Part shown: in pieces, positions 54,273-62,583 of the stretch
How positions within the stretch are numbered: position 1 is the first letter of the stretch
Layout: each line of letters begins with the position of its first letter
NCBI RefSeq assembly: GCF_030690345.1
Contig: NZ_JAUYGV010000008.1
Location: forward strand, 64,433 to 128,432
Origin: Rheinheimera sp.
Lineage (GTDB): Bacteria > Pseudomonadota > Gammaproteobacteria > Enterobacterales > Alteromonadaceae
Direction of reading: 5' to 3'
DNA length: 64,000 nt
Notes under the pieces: generated by a model
What the model saw: only the letters and a program-made list of their open reading frames with translations
Database searches by the model: none
What the model was told of the DNA's origin: nothing
Made by a program: the position numbers and the translations under genes

Positions 54273-56141
54273 ATGTTAAAAAGACGCGTCACCATACAGG
54301 ATTTCGCCGCTGAAGCCAGGCTGTTTAACAGCCGGGCCATCGTCGCCATGCTGTTTGTTGTGGTGCTGTTTAGCGTTATTGTGTTTAACCAGTATAAGTT
54401 GCAGGTAGTGTTGCATCAGGACTACCAAACCCGCTCGGAAGGTAACCGTATTAAGGTCGTGCCGCTGGCACCAAATCGCGGCCTGATTTTTGACCGCAGC
54501 GGCATTTTACTGGCTGAAAACCGCCCGGTGTTTTCACTGGAACTGATACCGGAACAAATCAGTGATATGACGGCCACCCTGGCCGGCTTGGCAGAGTTGA
54601 TTGAACTTAGTCCCGAGCAGCAAGACGCCTTCCTGAAACAGGTTAAAGCGCAGCGCCGTTTTAACAGCATAGCGTTAAAAGAGCAGCTAAATGACACTGA
54701 GGTAGCAGTGCTGGCCGTTAACCAACACCGTTTTCCCGGCGTAACGGTAGAAGCGCGTTTAAGCCGGCACTACCCGTTTGGTGATTTATTTACCCATGCA
54801 ATTGGCTACATCGGCAAAATTAATACCCGCGAACTGCAACAATTGGAAGCCGACGGTGAGGCCGCTAACTACGCCGCCAGCCGCGACATCGGTAAAATAG
54901 GCCTCGAGCGTTACTATCAACGTGAACTGCACGGCACCATGGGTTACCAGGAAGTTGAAGTAAACAACCGTGGCCGCTTAATCCGCGTGCTGCGTTCGGT
55001 GCCCGCCGTATCAGGCCGCAATATTCATTTAGGCCTTGATGTTGGCCTGCAACTGACCGCGCAGCAAATACTGCAGCATCAGCGCGGTGCTATAGTGGCG
55101 ATAGACCCACGCGACGGCGCTGTATTGGCGTTTTACAGCAACCCGGGCTACGACCCTAACCTGTTTGTGCATGGCATCAGCTCTGCCAACTATAACGAAT
55201 TACTCAACTCACGCGACCGTCCGCTAATCAATCGCGTTACCCAAGGCACTTATCCGCCGGCCTCAACTATCAAACCACATTTAGCCCTGCTGGGGCTGGA
55301 AACCAATACCATTACCCCCGCCACCAAAATATGGGACCCGGGCTATTTTATGCTGCCCAACAGCGATCACCGCTTTCGCGACCACCTGCGCTGGGGCCAT
55401 GGCTGGGTAGACATTTATATGGCAGTGATGAAAAGCTGTGATACGTTTTTTTACGAGATGGGCGTTAAGCTGGGTATTGACCGTATATCCGACTACATGA
55501 GCAAAATGGGCTTTGGCGAAAAAACCGGCATCGATATCCAGGAGGAAAGCAGCGGCATTATGCCGTCACGTGGCTGGAAACGTGCAAGGCACAATCAACC
55601 CTGGTACCCGGGCGATACCGTACCGCTCAGCATCGGCCAAAGCTACTGGACCACCACCCCGTTGCAACTGACCGTTGCTACCGCCGTGGTATTAAATAAA
55701 GGCTTGTTGCCAACGCCACACCTGGTAACGGCGTTTAGCGATGAAACCGGCACCTCGCCGGTTGAGCCGGCACTGACCCGCACCATAGAGGTAGTGGATG
55801 AACGCAACTGGGATGTGGTAATGGACACCATGCACCGCACGGTGCGGGACCTTGGCGGCACCGCGCACCGCGCCTTTCTCGGTACTGATTACCAGGCCGG
55901 CGGTAAAACCGGTACCGCTCAGCTGGCTGCTATTGCACAAGGCGCAGAGTACGACGCTGAAACCATTGATGAGCGGCTGCGCGATAACGCCATGTATATT
56001 GGTTATGCCCCTTATGACAAACCCAGTATTGTGATCACTATCGCGCTGGAAAATGCCGGTGGCGGTGGTGCCAACGCCGCCCCTATGGCGCGGCAAATAC
56101 TGGATTACTATTTTGCTGCCGGAGTAAACCGCGATGAATGA
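54273..56141 (+). CDS. mrdA: Penicillin-binding protein 2 (peptidoglycan transpeptidase)
   Basis: The 622-residue class B PBP has one membrane helix (about 25-43), a dimerisation/pedestal region (about 60-250) and a transpeptidase domain. The active-site motifs are STIK in PPASTIKPHLA (about 330), SCD in MKSCDTFFYEMG (the usual SxN/SxD element) and KTGTAQ (about 545). It builds the lateral wall with RodA, encoded next with an 8-base overlap. Confidence 0.98.
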   Translation: MLKRRVTIQDFAAEARLFNSRAIVAMLFVVVLFSVIVFNQYKLQVVLHQDYQTRSEGNRIKVVPLAPNRGLIFDRSGILLAENRPVFSLELIPEQISDMTATLAGLAELIELSPEQQDAFLKQVKAQRRFNSIALKEQLNDTEVAVLAVNQHRFPGVTVEARLSRHYPFGDLFTHAIGYIGKINTRELQQLEADGEAANYAASRDIGKIGLERYYQRELHGTMGYQEVEVNNRGRLIRVLRSVPAVSGRNIHLGLDVGLQLTAQQILQHQRGAIVAIDPRDGAVLAFYSNPGYDPNLFVHGISSANYNELLNSRDRPLINRVTQGTYPPASTIKPHLALLGLETNTITPATKIWDPGYFMLPNSDHRFRDHLRWGHGWVDIYMAVMKSCDTFFYEMGVKLGIDRISDYMSKMGFGEKTGIDIQEESSGIMPSRGWKRARHNQPWYPGDTVPLSIGQSYWTTTPLQLTVATAVVLNKGLLPTPHLVTAFSDETGTSPVEPALTRTIEVVDERNWDVVMDTMHRTVRDLGGTAHRAFLGTDYQAGGKTGTAQLAAIAQGAEYDAETIDERLRDNAMYIGYAPYDKPSIVITIALENAGGGGANAAPMARQILDYYFAAGVNRDE

Positions 56142-57252
56142 TCAGTTTACCGGTAACGCCCGCCACAGCCGGCTGGCGATGTTCCATATCGATACCCCGC
56201 TGCTGCTGGGTTTACTGGCACTTATCGGCTTTGGCCTGATGGTGCTGTACAGTGCCTCCGGGCAAAATATTGCCATGATGAAAGGCCAGTTAGTGCGCCT
56301 GGGCGTAGCCCTGGCCGTAATGATTATCTTTGCCCAGATTAAACCGCAAACCCTCAGGCGCTGGTCGCTGCCATTATTTATTGCCGGTCTGGGTTTGTTG
56401 GTGGCCGTGTTAATGGTGGGCCATGTCGGTAAAGGTGCCCAGCGCTGGCTGGATTTAGGCTTTATGAAATTTCAACCGTCGGAAATTATGAAATTGGCGG
56501 TACCGATGGCAGTAGCCTGGTTTATTGCCTCACACAGTTTACCGCCGAGGTTGTGGCATTTGGTGGCCGGATTTCTAATGTGTGCCGTCCCTACCGTACT
56601 GATTTCGCAACAACCAGACTTGGGTACCTCTATTCTAATTGCCACAGCCGGGGTGTTTGTGTTGTTTTTATCCGGTATGAGCTGGCGTCTTATTGCCTTT
56701 GTTGCCGGCCTGGTGTCGGCCTTTTTGCCGATACTGTGGTTGTTTTTAATGCGCGACTATCAACGCCAGCGCGTGCTGACCTTCTTAAACCCGGAGAGCG
56801 ATCCGCTGGGCTCCGGTTACCATATTATTCAGTCGAAAATTGCTATCGGCTCCGGTGGAGTGGAAGGTAAAGGCTATTTGCACGGCACTCAGTCGCAACT
56901 GGAGTTTCTGCCCGAGCGCCACACCGACTTTATCTTTGCCGTACTGAGCGAAGAATTAGGCTTAATGGGTGTGCTGCTGCTGTTGGGGTTATATCTGTTT
57001 ATTATCAGCCGCTGCCTGCTGATCGCCAGCCGCGCTCAGGACAATTACGGTAAACTGGTTGCCGGCAGCTTTACCCTGACGTTCTTTGTTTATGTATTTG
57101 TTAATATCGGCATGGTGTCGGGCTTATTGCCGGTGGTCGGTGTGCCGTTGCCACTGGTCAGTTTTGGCGGCACCTCTATGGTGACATTAATGGCGGCCTT
57201 TGGCGTGATTATGTCGGTGGGTACTCATAAACGGATGTTGGCAGCACCATGA
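56134..57252 (+). CDS. rodA: Rod shape-determining glycosyltransferase RodA
   Basis: The 372-residue SEDS-family membrane protein has about ten helices. Conserved segments are GLMVLYSASGQN, GAQRWLDLG, QPSEIMKLA (here FQPSEIMKLA), LPERHTDFIFAVLSEELGL (catalytic Asp context) and VPLPLVSFGGTSM. It polymerises lipid II and partners PBP2. It overlaps mrdA by 8 bases and rlpA by 4. Confidence 0.98.
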   Translation: MNDQFTGNARHSRLAMFHIDTPLLLGLLALIGFGLMVLYSASGQNIAMMKGQLVRLGVALAVMIIFAQIKPQTLRRWSLPLFIAGLGLLVAVLMVGHVGKGAQRWLDLGFMKFQPSEIMKLAVPMAVAWFIASHSLPPRLWHLVAGFLMCAVPTVLISQQPDLGTSILIATAGVFVLFLSGMSWRLIAFVAGLVSAFLPILWLFLMRDYQRQRVLTFLNPESDPLGSGYHIIQSKIAIGSGGVEGKGYLHGTQSQLEFLPERHTDFIFAVLSEELGLMGVLLLLGLYLFIISRCLLIASRAQDNYGKLVAGSFTLTFFVYVFVNIGMVSGLLPVVGVPLPLVSFGGTSMVTLMAAFGVIMSVGTHKRMLAAP

Positions 57253-58061
57253 TAAAACAGCTTATTTTGCTTGTAACCACGATAATACTGGGCACCGCTT
57301 GCAGCAGCCGGCCCGGGGAAAGCGTCCCTAATGCCGGTCGTTACAGCCAGGCCAAAGACAGTATTCCGCAACGCCAGCCAACCCTGTTGGAAATGACGGA
57401 TCCGGTGCCGCAGGCAGAACCGTTAAGCCGCGGCGGCAACAAACCTTACAGTTTATTTGGTGCCAACTATACGCCGCTGGTGCAGGCTACCGAGCATCGT
57501 GAAGCCGGTATAGCGTCGTGGTATGGCAATAAATTCCATGGCCATCTGACGTCTAACGGTGAAACTTACAATATGTTTGCCATGACAGCGGCGCATAAAA
57601 CCCTGCCACTGCCGTCTTATGTTAAAGTAACCAACCTGGACAACAACAAAACCGCCATAGTGCGGGTAAATGATCGCGGCCCGTTTCACCGCGACCGTAT
57701 TATTGATTTGTCTTATTCGGCCGCCAGCAAGCTGGGCATGCTGCAGCAGGGTACAGCCAGAGTTCAGCTGGAGTTGCTACAATCGCCGGCGATGTGGGCG
57801 CAAACCGACAGGCAAACCGGCACAGCAGAGCAGTGTTTTATCCAGGTGCTGGCCAGTTCAGACAGTAACCGGTTAAATCAGTTACAGCAGCAAATTTTGC
57901 AGCCGCAAGCCCTGCCCAGCGAAATCAAACCCGGTAGCGGAATTTTTCGCTTGTTGGTCGGTCCTACTGCAAGTAAACAACAAGCGCAGCAATGGCTGCA
58001 GCAGTTAAAAGCCGGAGCATTTCCGGATGCATATTTCTTTGATAGCCGTCAGTGCAGCTGA
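57249..58061 (+). CDS. rlpA: Rare lipoprotein A (septal-ring lytic transglycosylase)
   Basis: The 270-residue lipoprotein has lipobox LGTAC (Cys18). The double-psi beta-barrel domain is at about 90-180 (GIASWYGNKFHGHLTSNGE, VRVNDRGPFHRDRIIDLSY, quoted separately, with the catalytic Glu and Asp context). A C-terminal SPOR domain (about 200-268, CFIQVLASSDS) binds denuded septal glycan. It starts within the end of rodA. Confidence 0.95.
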   Translation: MIKQLILLVTTIILGTACSSRPGESVPNAGRYSQAKDSIPQRQPTLLEMTDPVPQAEPLSRGGNKPYSLFGANYTPLVQATEHREAGIASWYGNKFHGHLTSNGETYNMFAMTAAHKTLPLPSYVKVTNLDNNKTAIVRVNDRGPFHRDRIIDLSYSAASKLGMLQQGTARVQLELLQSPAMWAQTDRQTGTAEQCFIQVLASSDSNRLNQLQQQILQPQALPSEIKPGSGIFRLLVGPTASKQQAQQWLQQLKAGAFPDAYFFDSRQCS

Positions 58062-58098
58062 CACCTAATTAAACATAACGATTAAAAGAACAGGTCTC

Positions 58099-59262
58099 AT
58101 GAATAGTTATTGTCATATTTTCGCCGTCGCCGCCGTATCCATTGCCAGTGCCGGGCTCAGTTTATCCGCTGTGGCGCAAAGCGTGGTGCCGCAAGCGCCG
58201 GAAGTTGCCGCCAAAGGCCATATTCTTATCGACTTTGATACCGGTAAGGTATTGGCAGAGAACAATGCCGATATGTCATTGGCACCGGCCAGTTTAACCA
58301 AGATGATGACCAGCTATGTGATTGGCACTGAACTGAAAAGCGGCAATATTACCAACGAAGATATGGTAACCATCAGCGAAAAAGCCTGGGCGAGAAACTT
58401 CCCGGGCTCATCCTTAATGTTTATTGAAGTGGGCACTAAGGTGTCGGTGGCTGACTTAAATAAAGGCATTATTATTCAGTCCGGTAACGACGCCTGCGTT
58501 GCCATGGCCGAGCATATTGCCGGCAGCGAAAGCGCCTTTGTTGATTTAATGAATGCCCATGCCCAGCGCTTGGGCATGACCAGCAGCCGTTTTGGTAACA
58601 GCCACGGCCTGCCAAGTGCAGAAAACTACTCCACACCACGCGATATGGCGATCCTGGCCGCGGCGTTAATTCGTGATGTGCCGGAAGAGTACGCGCTGTA
58701 CGCCGAAAAAGAATTCACTTACAACAATATCAAGCAATACAACCGCAACTCTCTACTGTGGGATCGCAGCCTGGAAGTAGACGGTATTAAAACAGGCCAT
58801 ACCGACGAAGCCGGCTTCAGCCTGATCACCTCTGCCACCCGCGATGGTATGCGACTGGTATCAGTGGTTATGGGCACCAGCAGTGAACGTGCGCGCCAGA
58901 CTGAAAACAAAAAACTGTTAACCTACGGCTTTCGTTTCTTTGAAACCTTTACGCCATACCAGGCCGGCGATAAATTTGCCGAACAACGTATTTGGCAAGG
59001 TGACAAAGAGAATATTCAGCTGGGTATTTTGCAATCGGTGCAGGTAACGATTCCGCGCGGCCAACGCAAAGACTTACAAGCCGATTTCACCTTGGATCAG
59101 CAGCTGTTAGCCCCCATATCTAAAGGCCAGCAGGTTGGCAGCATTTATTTAAAGCTAAACGGTGAAGATATTGCGACTTATCCGCTGGTAGCGTTGGAAG
59201 ACGTAGCCGAAGGCGGTTTCTTCAGCCGGATGATAGATTACGTTAAAATGCAGTTTAATTAA
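58099..59262 (+). CDS. dacA: D-alanyl-D-alanine carboxypeptidase (PBP5/6 type)
   Basis: The 387-residue precursor has a signal peptide (about 1-27), active-site SLTK (Ser65, Lys68), SGN in IQSGNDACVAMAE and KTGHTDEAG. The PBP5 C-terminal beta domain and a terminal amphipathic anchor (RMIDYVKMQFN) complete it. It trims the terminal D-Ala from stem peptides. It lies 37 bp after rlpA and ends at a terminator. Confidence 0.98.
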   Translation: MNSYCHIFAVAAVSIASAGLSLSAVAQSVVPQAPEVAAKGHILIDFDTGKVLAENNADMSLAPASLTKMMTSYVIGTELKSGNITNEDMVTISEKAWARNFPGSSLMFIEVGTKVSVADLNKGIIIQSGNDACVAMAEHIAGSESAFVDLMNAHAQRLGMTSSRFGNSHGLPSAENYSTPRDMAILAAALIRDVPEEYALYAEKEFTYNNIKQYNRNSLLWDRSLEVDGIKTGHTDEAGFSLITSATRDGMRLVSVVMGTSSERARQTENKKLLTYGFRFFETFTPYQAGDKFAEQRIWQGDKENIQLGILQSVQVTIPRGQRKDLQADFTLDQQLLAPISKGQQVGSIYLKLNGEDIATYPLVALEDVAEGGFFSRMIDYVKMQFN

Positions 59263-59291
59263 TCAGCACTGCCGCTAGCTTTAACTTACTA

Positions 59292-59318
59292 AGTCCCGGC
59301 ATTGGCCGGGACTTTTTG
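59292..59318 (+). terminator. Rho-independent terminator after dacA
   Basis: AGTCCCGGC/GCCGGGACT is a 9-base perfect stem with a 4-base loop and a following TTTTT. It closes the leuS-dacA row, so ybeD-lipB-lipA likely have their own promoter. Confidence 0.92.
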
Positions 59319-59374
59319 TTACAATTAAGCCAATTTAGCAAAGCAACAGCTCACAGTGTGATAGCGAGACAAAG

Positions 59375-59656
59375 ATGGCACATGAAGTAAAGAACACCAA
59401 GTTCGATGAATATCTGGAATTTCCCTGCCAGTTCAGCTTTAAAGTACTGGGTCTGGCGGACGACGCCCTGGTCGATCAGGTAATGAACGTAGTACGCCTT
59501 CATACTGAAGCCGGCGACTACAGCCCGGCGGTAAAACCGAGCAGCAAAGGTAATTACCATTCGGTGTCGGTCAGCGTTACCGTTACCAGCAAGCAACATA
59601 TTGAGCTGCTGTACACCGAGCTTGGCAAAATTGAGCTGGTACGTTACGTACTCTGA
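59375..59656 (+). CDS. ybeD: DUF493 protein YbeD
   Basis: The 93-residue protein of the DUF493 family ([38 protein letters not shown]) has the ferredoxin-like fold known from E. coli YbeD. It is encoded between dacA and lipB in many gammaproteobacteria. A regulatory link to lipoate synthesis has been proposed but is not established. Confidence 0.95.
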   Translation: MAHEVKNTKFDEYLEFPCQFSFKVLGLADDALVDQVMNVVRLHTEAGDYSPAVKPSSKGNYHSVSVSVTVTSKQHIELLYTELGKIELVRYVL

Positions 59657-59705
59657 GGTAGTACCACCAGCTTAGCCATTCGTATTCAGTGTATAAGGCG
59701 GTATA

Positions 59706-60413
59706 ATGCACAGCGTTTCAGACCAGGACAGCCAACAAGCGCCGGCCATAGCAGCCCTTAGCCGGCATTTGCTGATAAGAGAGCTGGGCACGCAGGATTA
59801 CACCACTGTATGGCACGCCATGCAGCAGTTTACCGACCAGCGCGACGCTAACACGCCGGATCAACTCTGGTTGCTGGAGCACCATTCGGTATTTACTCAG
59901 GGGCAGGCAGGCAAAGAAGAGCATTTGCTGTTTCCGGGCGATATTCCGGTGGTAAAAGTCGACCGCGGTGGTCAGGTAACCTACCATGGCCCAGGCCAGT
60001 TGATGGTGTACGTACTGCTCGATTTAAAGCGCCGCAACATGGGTGTGCGCCAACTGGTAACACTGCTGGAACAGGTATTAATTCAGCTGCTGACGCCTTA
60101 TGGCATTAATGCCTACGCCAAAGCTGATGCCCCGGGCGTCTACGTAGATGAGGGCAAAATTGCCTCTTTGGGGCTGCGGGTACGCAAAGGCTGCTCCTTC
60201 CATGGCCTGGCACTGAATGTCGATATGGACTTAAGCCCGTTTTCACGCATTAACCCCTGTGGTTATGCCGGTATGCAAATGCTCCAATGTAAAGATTTAG
60301 GCGGCCCGCAAACCATTGCCGAGGCCAAACAACGAATAGTGCAGTGTTTTTCGCAGCAACTGAATGTAGCAACACTGCAGCACACTACAGGGTTAGATTG
60401 GCAAAATGACTAA
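59706..60413 (+). CDS. lipB: Octanoyl-[acyl-carrier-protein]:protein N-octanoyltransferase
   Basis: The 235-residue enzyme moves octanoate from acyl carrier protein to lipoyl domains. [29 protein letters not shown] (catalytic Lys) and INPCGYAGM (catalytic Cys) are present. The first 25 residues are an extension before the usual family start. It overlaps lipA by 8 bases. Confidence 0.97.
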   Translation: MHSVSDQDSQQAPAIAALSRHLLIRELGTQDYTTVWHAMQQFTDQRDANTPDQLWLLEHHSVFTQGQAGKEEHLLFPGDIPVVKVDRGGQVTYHGPGQLMVYVLLDLKRRNMGVRQLVTLLEQVLIQLLTPYGINAYAKADAPGVYVDEGKIASLGLRVRKGCSFHGLALNVDMDLSPFSRINPCGYAGMQMLQCKDLGGPQTIAEAKQRIVQCFSQQLNVATLQHTTGLDWQND

Positions 60414-61371
60414 AACTGCACGTATGGAACCGGGCGTTAAACTGCGCGACGCTGATAAAATGGCCTTGATCCCGATTAAGGTGCTGCCCACTGAGCGTGA
60501 CGAAATGCTGCGTAAGCCCGACTGGCTGAAGATCAAACTGCCGAAAAGCTCAGAGCGTATCGATCAGATCAAAGGTGCCCTGCGCAAGCACGGCCTGCAT
60601 TCGGTATGCGAAGAAGCCGCCTGCCCTAACCTGACGGAATGTTTTAACCACGGCACCGCCACCTTTATGATTCTGGGCGCCATTTGCACCCGGCGTTGCC
60701 CGTTTTGTGATGTGGCCCACGGCCGGCCGTTGCCGCCAAGTGCCGAAGAGCCGGAAAAACTGGCATTAACCATTCGCGACATGAAGTTAAAGTATGTGGT
60801 GATCACCTCTGTTGACCGCGATGACTTACGTGACGGCGGCGCGCAGCATTTCGCCGATTGTATCCGCGAAATTCGCCAACATAACCCCAGCATTAAAATT
60901 GAAGTGCTGGTGCCGGACTTCCGTGGCCGCATGGATACCGCGCTGGATATTTTAACCCAGACACCACCGGACGTGTTTAACCACAATCTGGAAACGGCGC
61001 CAAGGCTATACAAACTGGCACGGCCGGGCGCCGACTACAAATGGTCGCTGCAGTTGTTACAACGCTACAAAGCAGCGCACCCGGAAGTGGCCACTAAGTC
61101 CGGCTTAATGGTTGGCTTGGGTGAAACCACTGAAGAGCTTATCGAGGTATTAAAAGACCTGCGCGCCCATGACGTGGATATGCTGACCGTAGGCCAGTAC
61201 CTGCAACCGAGTAAGCATCACTTGCCGGTAAAACGTTATATGCCACCGGCCGAGTTTGACGAGATTAAACGCATTGCCTACGAGCTGGGCTTTAAACACG
61301 TCGCCAGCGGCCCGTTCGTGCGCTCCAGCTACCACGCCGACCGCCAGGCCGCCGGTGAAGATATTAGTTAG
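60406..61371 (+). CDS. lipA: Lipoyl synthase
   Basis: The 321-residue radical-SAM enzyme inserts two sulfurs into octanoyl groups. The auxiliary cluster cysteines Cys68, Cys73 and Cys79 ([12 protein letters not shown]) and the radical-SAM triad Cys94, Cys98 and Cys101 (CTRRCPFC) are intact. The C-terminal VRSSYHAD carries the RSSY motif whose Ser ligates the auxiliary cluster. The order dacA-ybeD-lipB-lipA is as in E. coli. The sequence after it turns AT-rich and foreign-looking. Confidence 0.98.
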   Translation: MTKTARMEPGVKLRDADKMALIPIKVLPTERDEMLRKPDWLKIKLPKSSERIDQIKGALRKHGLHSVCEEAACPNLTECFNHGTATFMILGAICTRRCPFCDVAHGRPLPPSAEEPEKLALTIRDMKLKYVVITSVDRDDLRDGGAQHFADCIREIRQHNPSIKIEVLVPDFRGRMDTALDILTQTPPDVFNHNLETAPRLYKLARPGADYKWSLQLLQRYKAAHPEVATKSGLMVGLGETTEELIEVLKDLRAHDVDMLTVGQYLQPSKHHLPVKRYMPPAEFDEIKRIAYELGFKHVASGPFVRSSYHADRQAAGEDIS

Positions 61372-61651
61372 CAGCGACTTACAACGTTAAATAGTACTCT
61401 ACGAGGCTATTTTGTATTGCCACCTCGTAACAATAGCGGGACAGCTTAATGAGGGGATTTCAGGGATCAAGGAATTCCCCTCAAACAATCGTTACTGGCG
61501 GGTTGATTGGTTCGGTGCACTCCTTCTATACATTCAAAACCAACCTTCTAGGCTAATTTAGTGCAAGAATAGCGCAGCTATCTTTGATAACAAGACTCCA
61601 CCAAACCTTTTGTTCCAATATTAAAAGTGAAGTGGAGCTCTTCAGCAATGG

Positions 61652-62014
61652 CTAAATCAAGGGGGTAACTGCCGATTTATTCCTGTTGTATTTGCTGCTT
61701 GGGCTATGCACTGAGTTTTCTGCATCGTCTACTTGTTTGATCAATATACAGATTTTGTCAAACTCATTGTCATACTCTTTCTGAGTTTTAAATGTTTTTC
61801 TCAACGTCAAAGGGAACAAATTAGGCAGTCGAAGAAATATAGTTCCGCCTTGAGAACCATAACTACCTGCAGGCGTTGGAAGACTTGACTCACCAGTGTA
61901 GACAATGTGTTGTATATTTTTCTCTGAATCAACAGCTAATAGCATATGACCTGATTTCTGATTGTATGTTAGTTCAAGGTAATCAAAATATTGAACTTCG
62001 CTTTGGATATCCAT
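61652..62014 (-). CDS. Hypothetical protein in AT-rich region after lipA
   Basis: The 120-residue frame starts at ATG 62012-62014 and has no signal peptide, membrane helix or known motif. It contains TYNQKSGHMLLAVD and LPTPAGSYGSQGGTIFLRLP, which read as a beta-rich domain. The C-terminal 20 residues are polar. Codon use differs from the core genes (more A and T). The region before it (61372-61651) holds no frame, only a 7-base hairpin TACGAGG/CCTCGTA near 61399-61430. I cannot name it. Confidence 0.5.
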   Translation of the reverse strand: MDIQSEVQYFDYLELTYNQKSGHMLLAVDSEKNIQHIVYTGESSLPTPAGSYGSQGGTIFLRLPNLFPLTLRKTFKTQKEYDNEFDKICILIKQVDDAENSVHSPSSKYNRNKSAVTPLI

Positions 62015-62122
62015 GTATCGTGTCCTTGTTGTAGACTTTAGGATTCATACGCCTAGTTTAACGTACCTAAACACAATACTACATGCCAGGCATGCCTTTG
62101 TACCTGTAAATGTAATTTGCTA

Positions 62123-62335
62123 CTACTTTCCGTAAGTGCGGTCTTTACCCTTTTCATCAAACCACGGCACTTTAACCGGCTGTACTTCAAAGCGTTACAC
62201 GTAGACAGAAAACTGTAGCAACGTCAGCCAATCCCGCTCCAGAGTAGACTCAAACATCGCCTTGCCCTCAGCCTTAGAATTGGCAGCAACGCCAGTCACA
62301 TTGCGATAGTTTTTAGGGATATTACGGATTGGCAT
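62123..62335 (-). pseudogene. Broken 5' fragment of a Tn7-type tnsA (TnsA endonuclease N-terminus)
   Basis: From ATG 62333-62335 the minus strand reads as MPIRNIPKNYRNVTGVAANS, then FESTLERDWLTLLQFSVYV, a stop at codon 47 (62195-62197), and RFEVQPVKVPWFDEKGKDR before ending at a second stop (62123-62125). This is the start of TnsA-type heteromeric transposase endonucleases as I know them. The internal stop and loss of the rest make it inactive. No tnsB, tnsC or transposon end was identified beside it. Confidence 0.75.
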
Positions 62336-62583
62336 TAATAGTCCTAAATAAAAAATTCAACGTTCCGTATATTTATTAGGCAAAAAAAGAGTGACAAGAC
62401 AACTCATTGATTATATAAAAAAGGCACAAACAAAGCTCAGAATGTATGAGCAAAAAATATATCCTACCAACCAGTGGGTAGAGTGCTCCTTCATTTGAAA
62501 TTTTTCGTTGCAACGCACTTGTTAAGCCGTCGTACAAAAAGTATGAGCCTTTATTATCTTATATACTTGAATAGGTTAGCGCT

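Noticed and set aside
59718..59987. 89-residue minus-strand frame in lipB
   Set aside because: It is antisense to a complete lipB gene with catalytic residues intact.
62336..62583. Possible Tn7-type transposon end with repeated TnsB sites
   Set aside because: No repeated 20-base motif or TGT/ACA end could be recognised; the stretch is AT-rich and without a clear signal.
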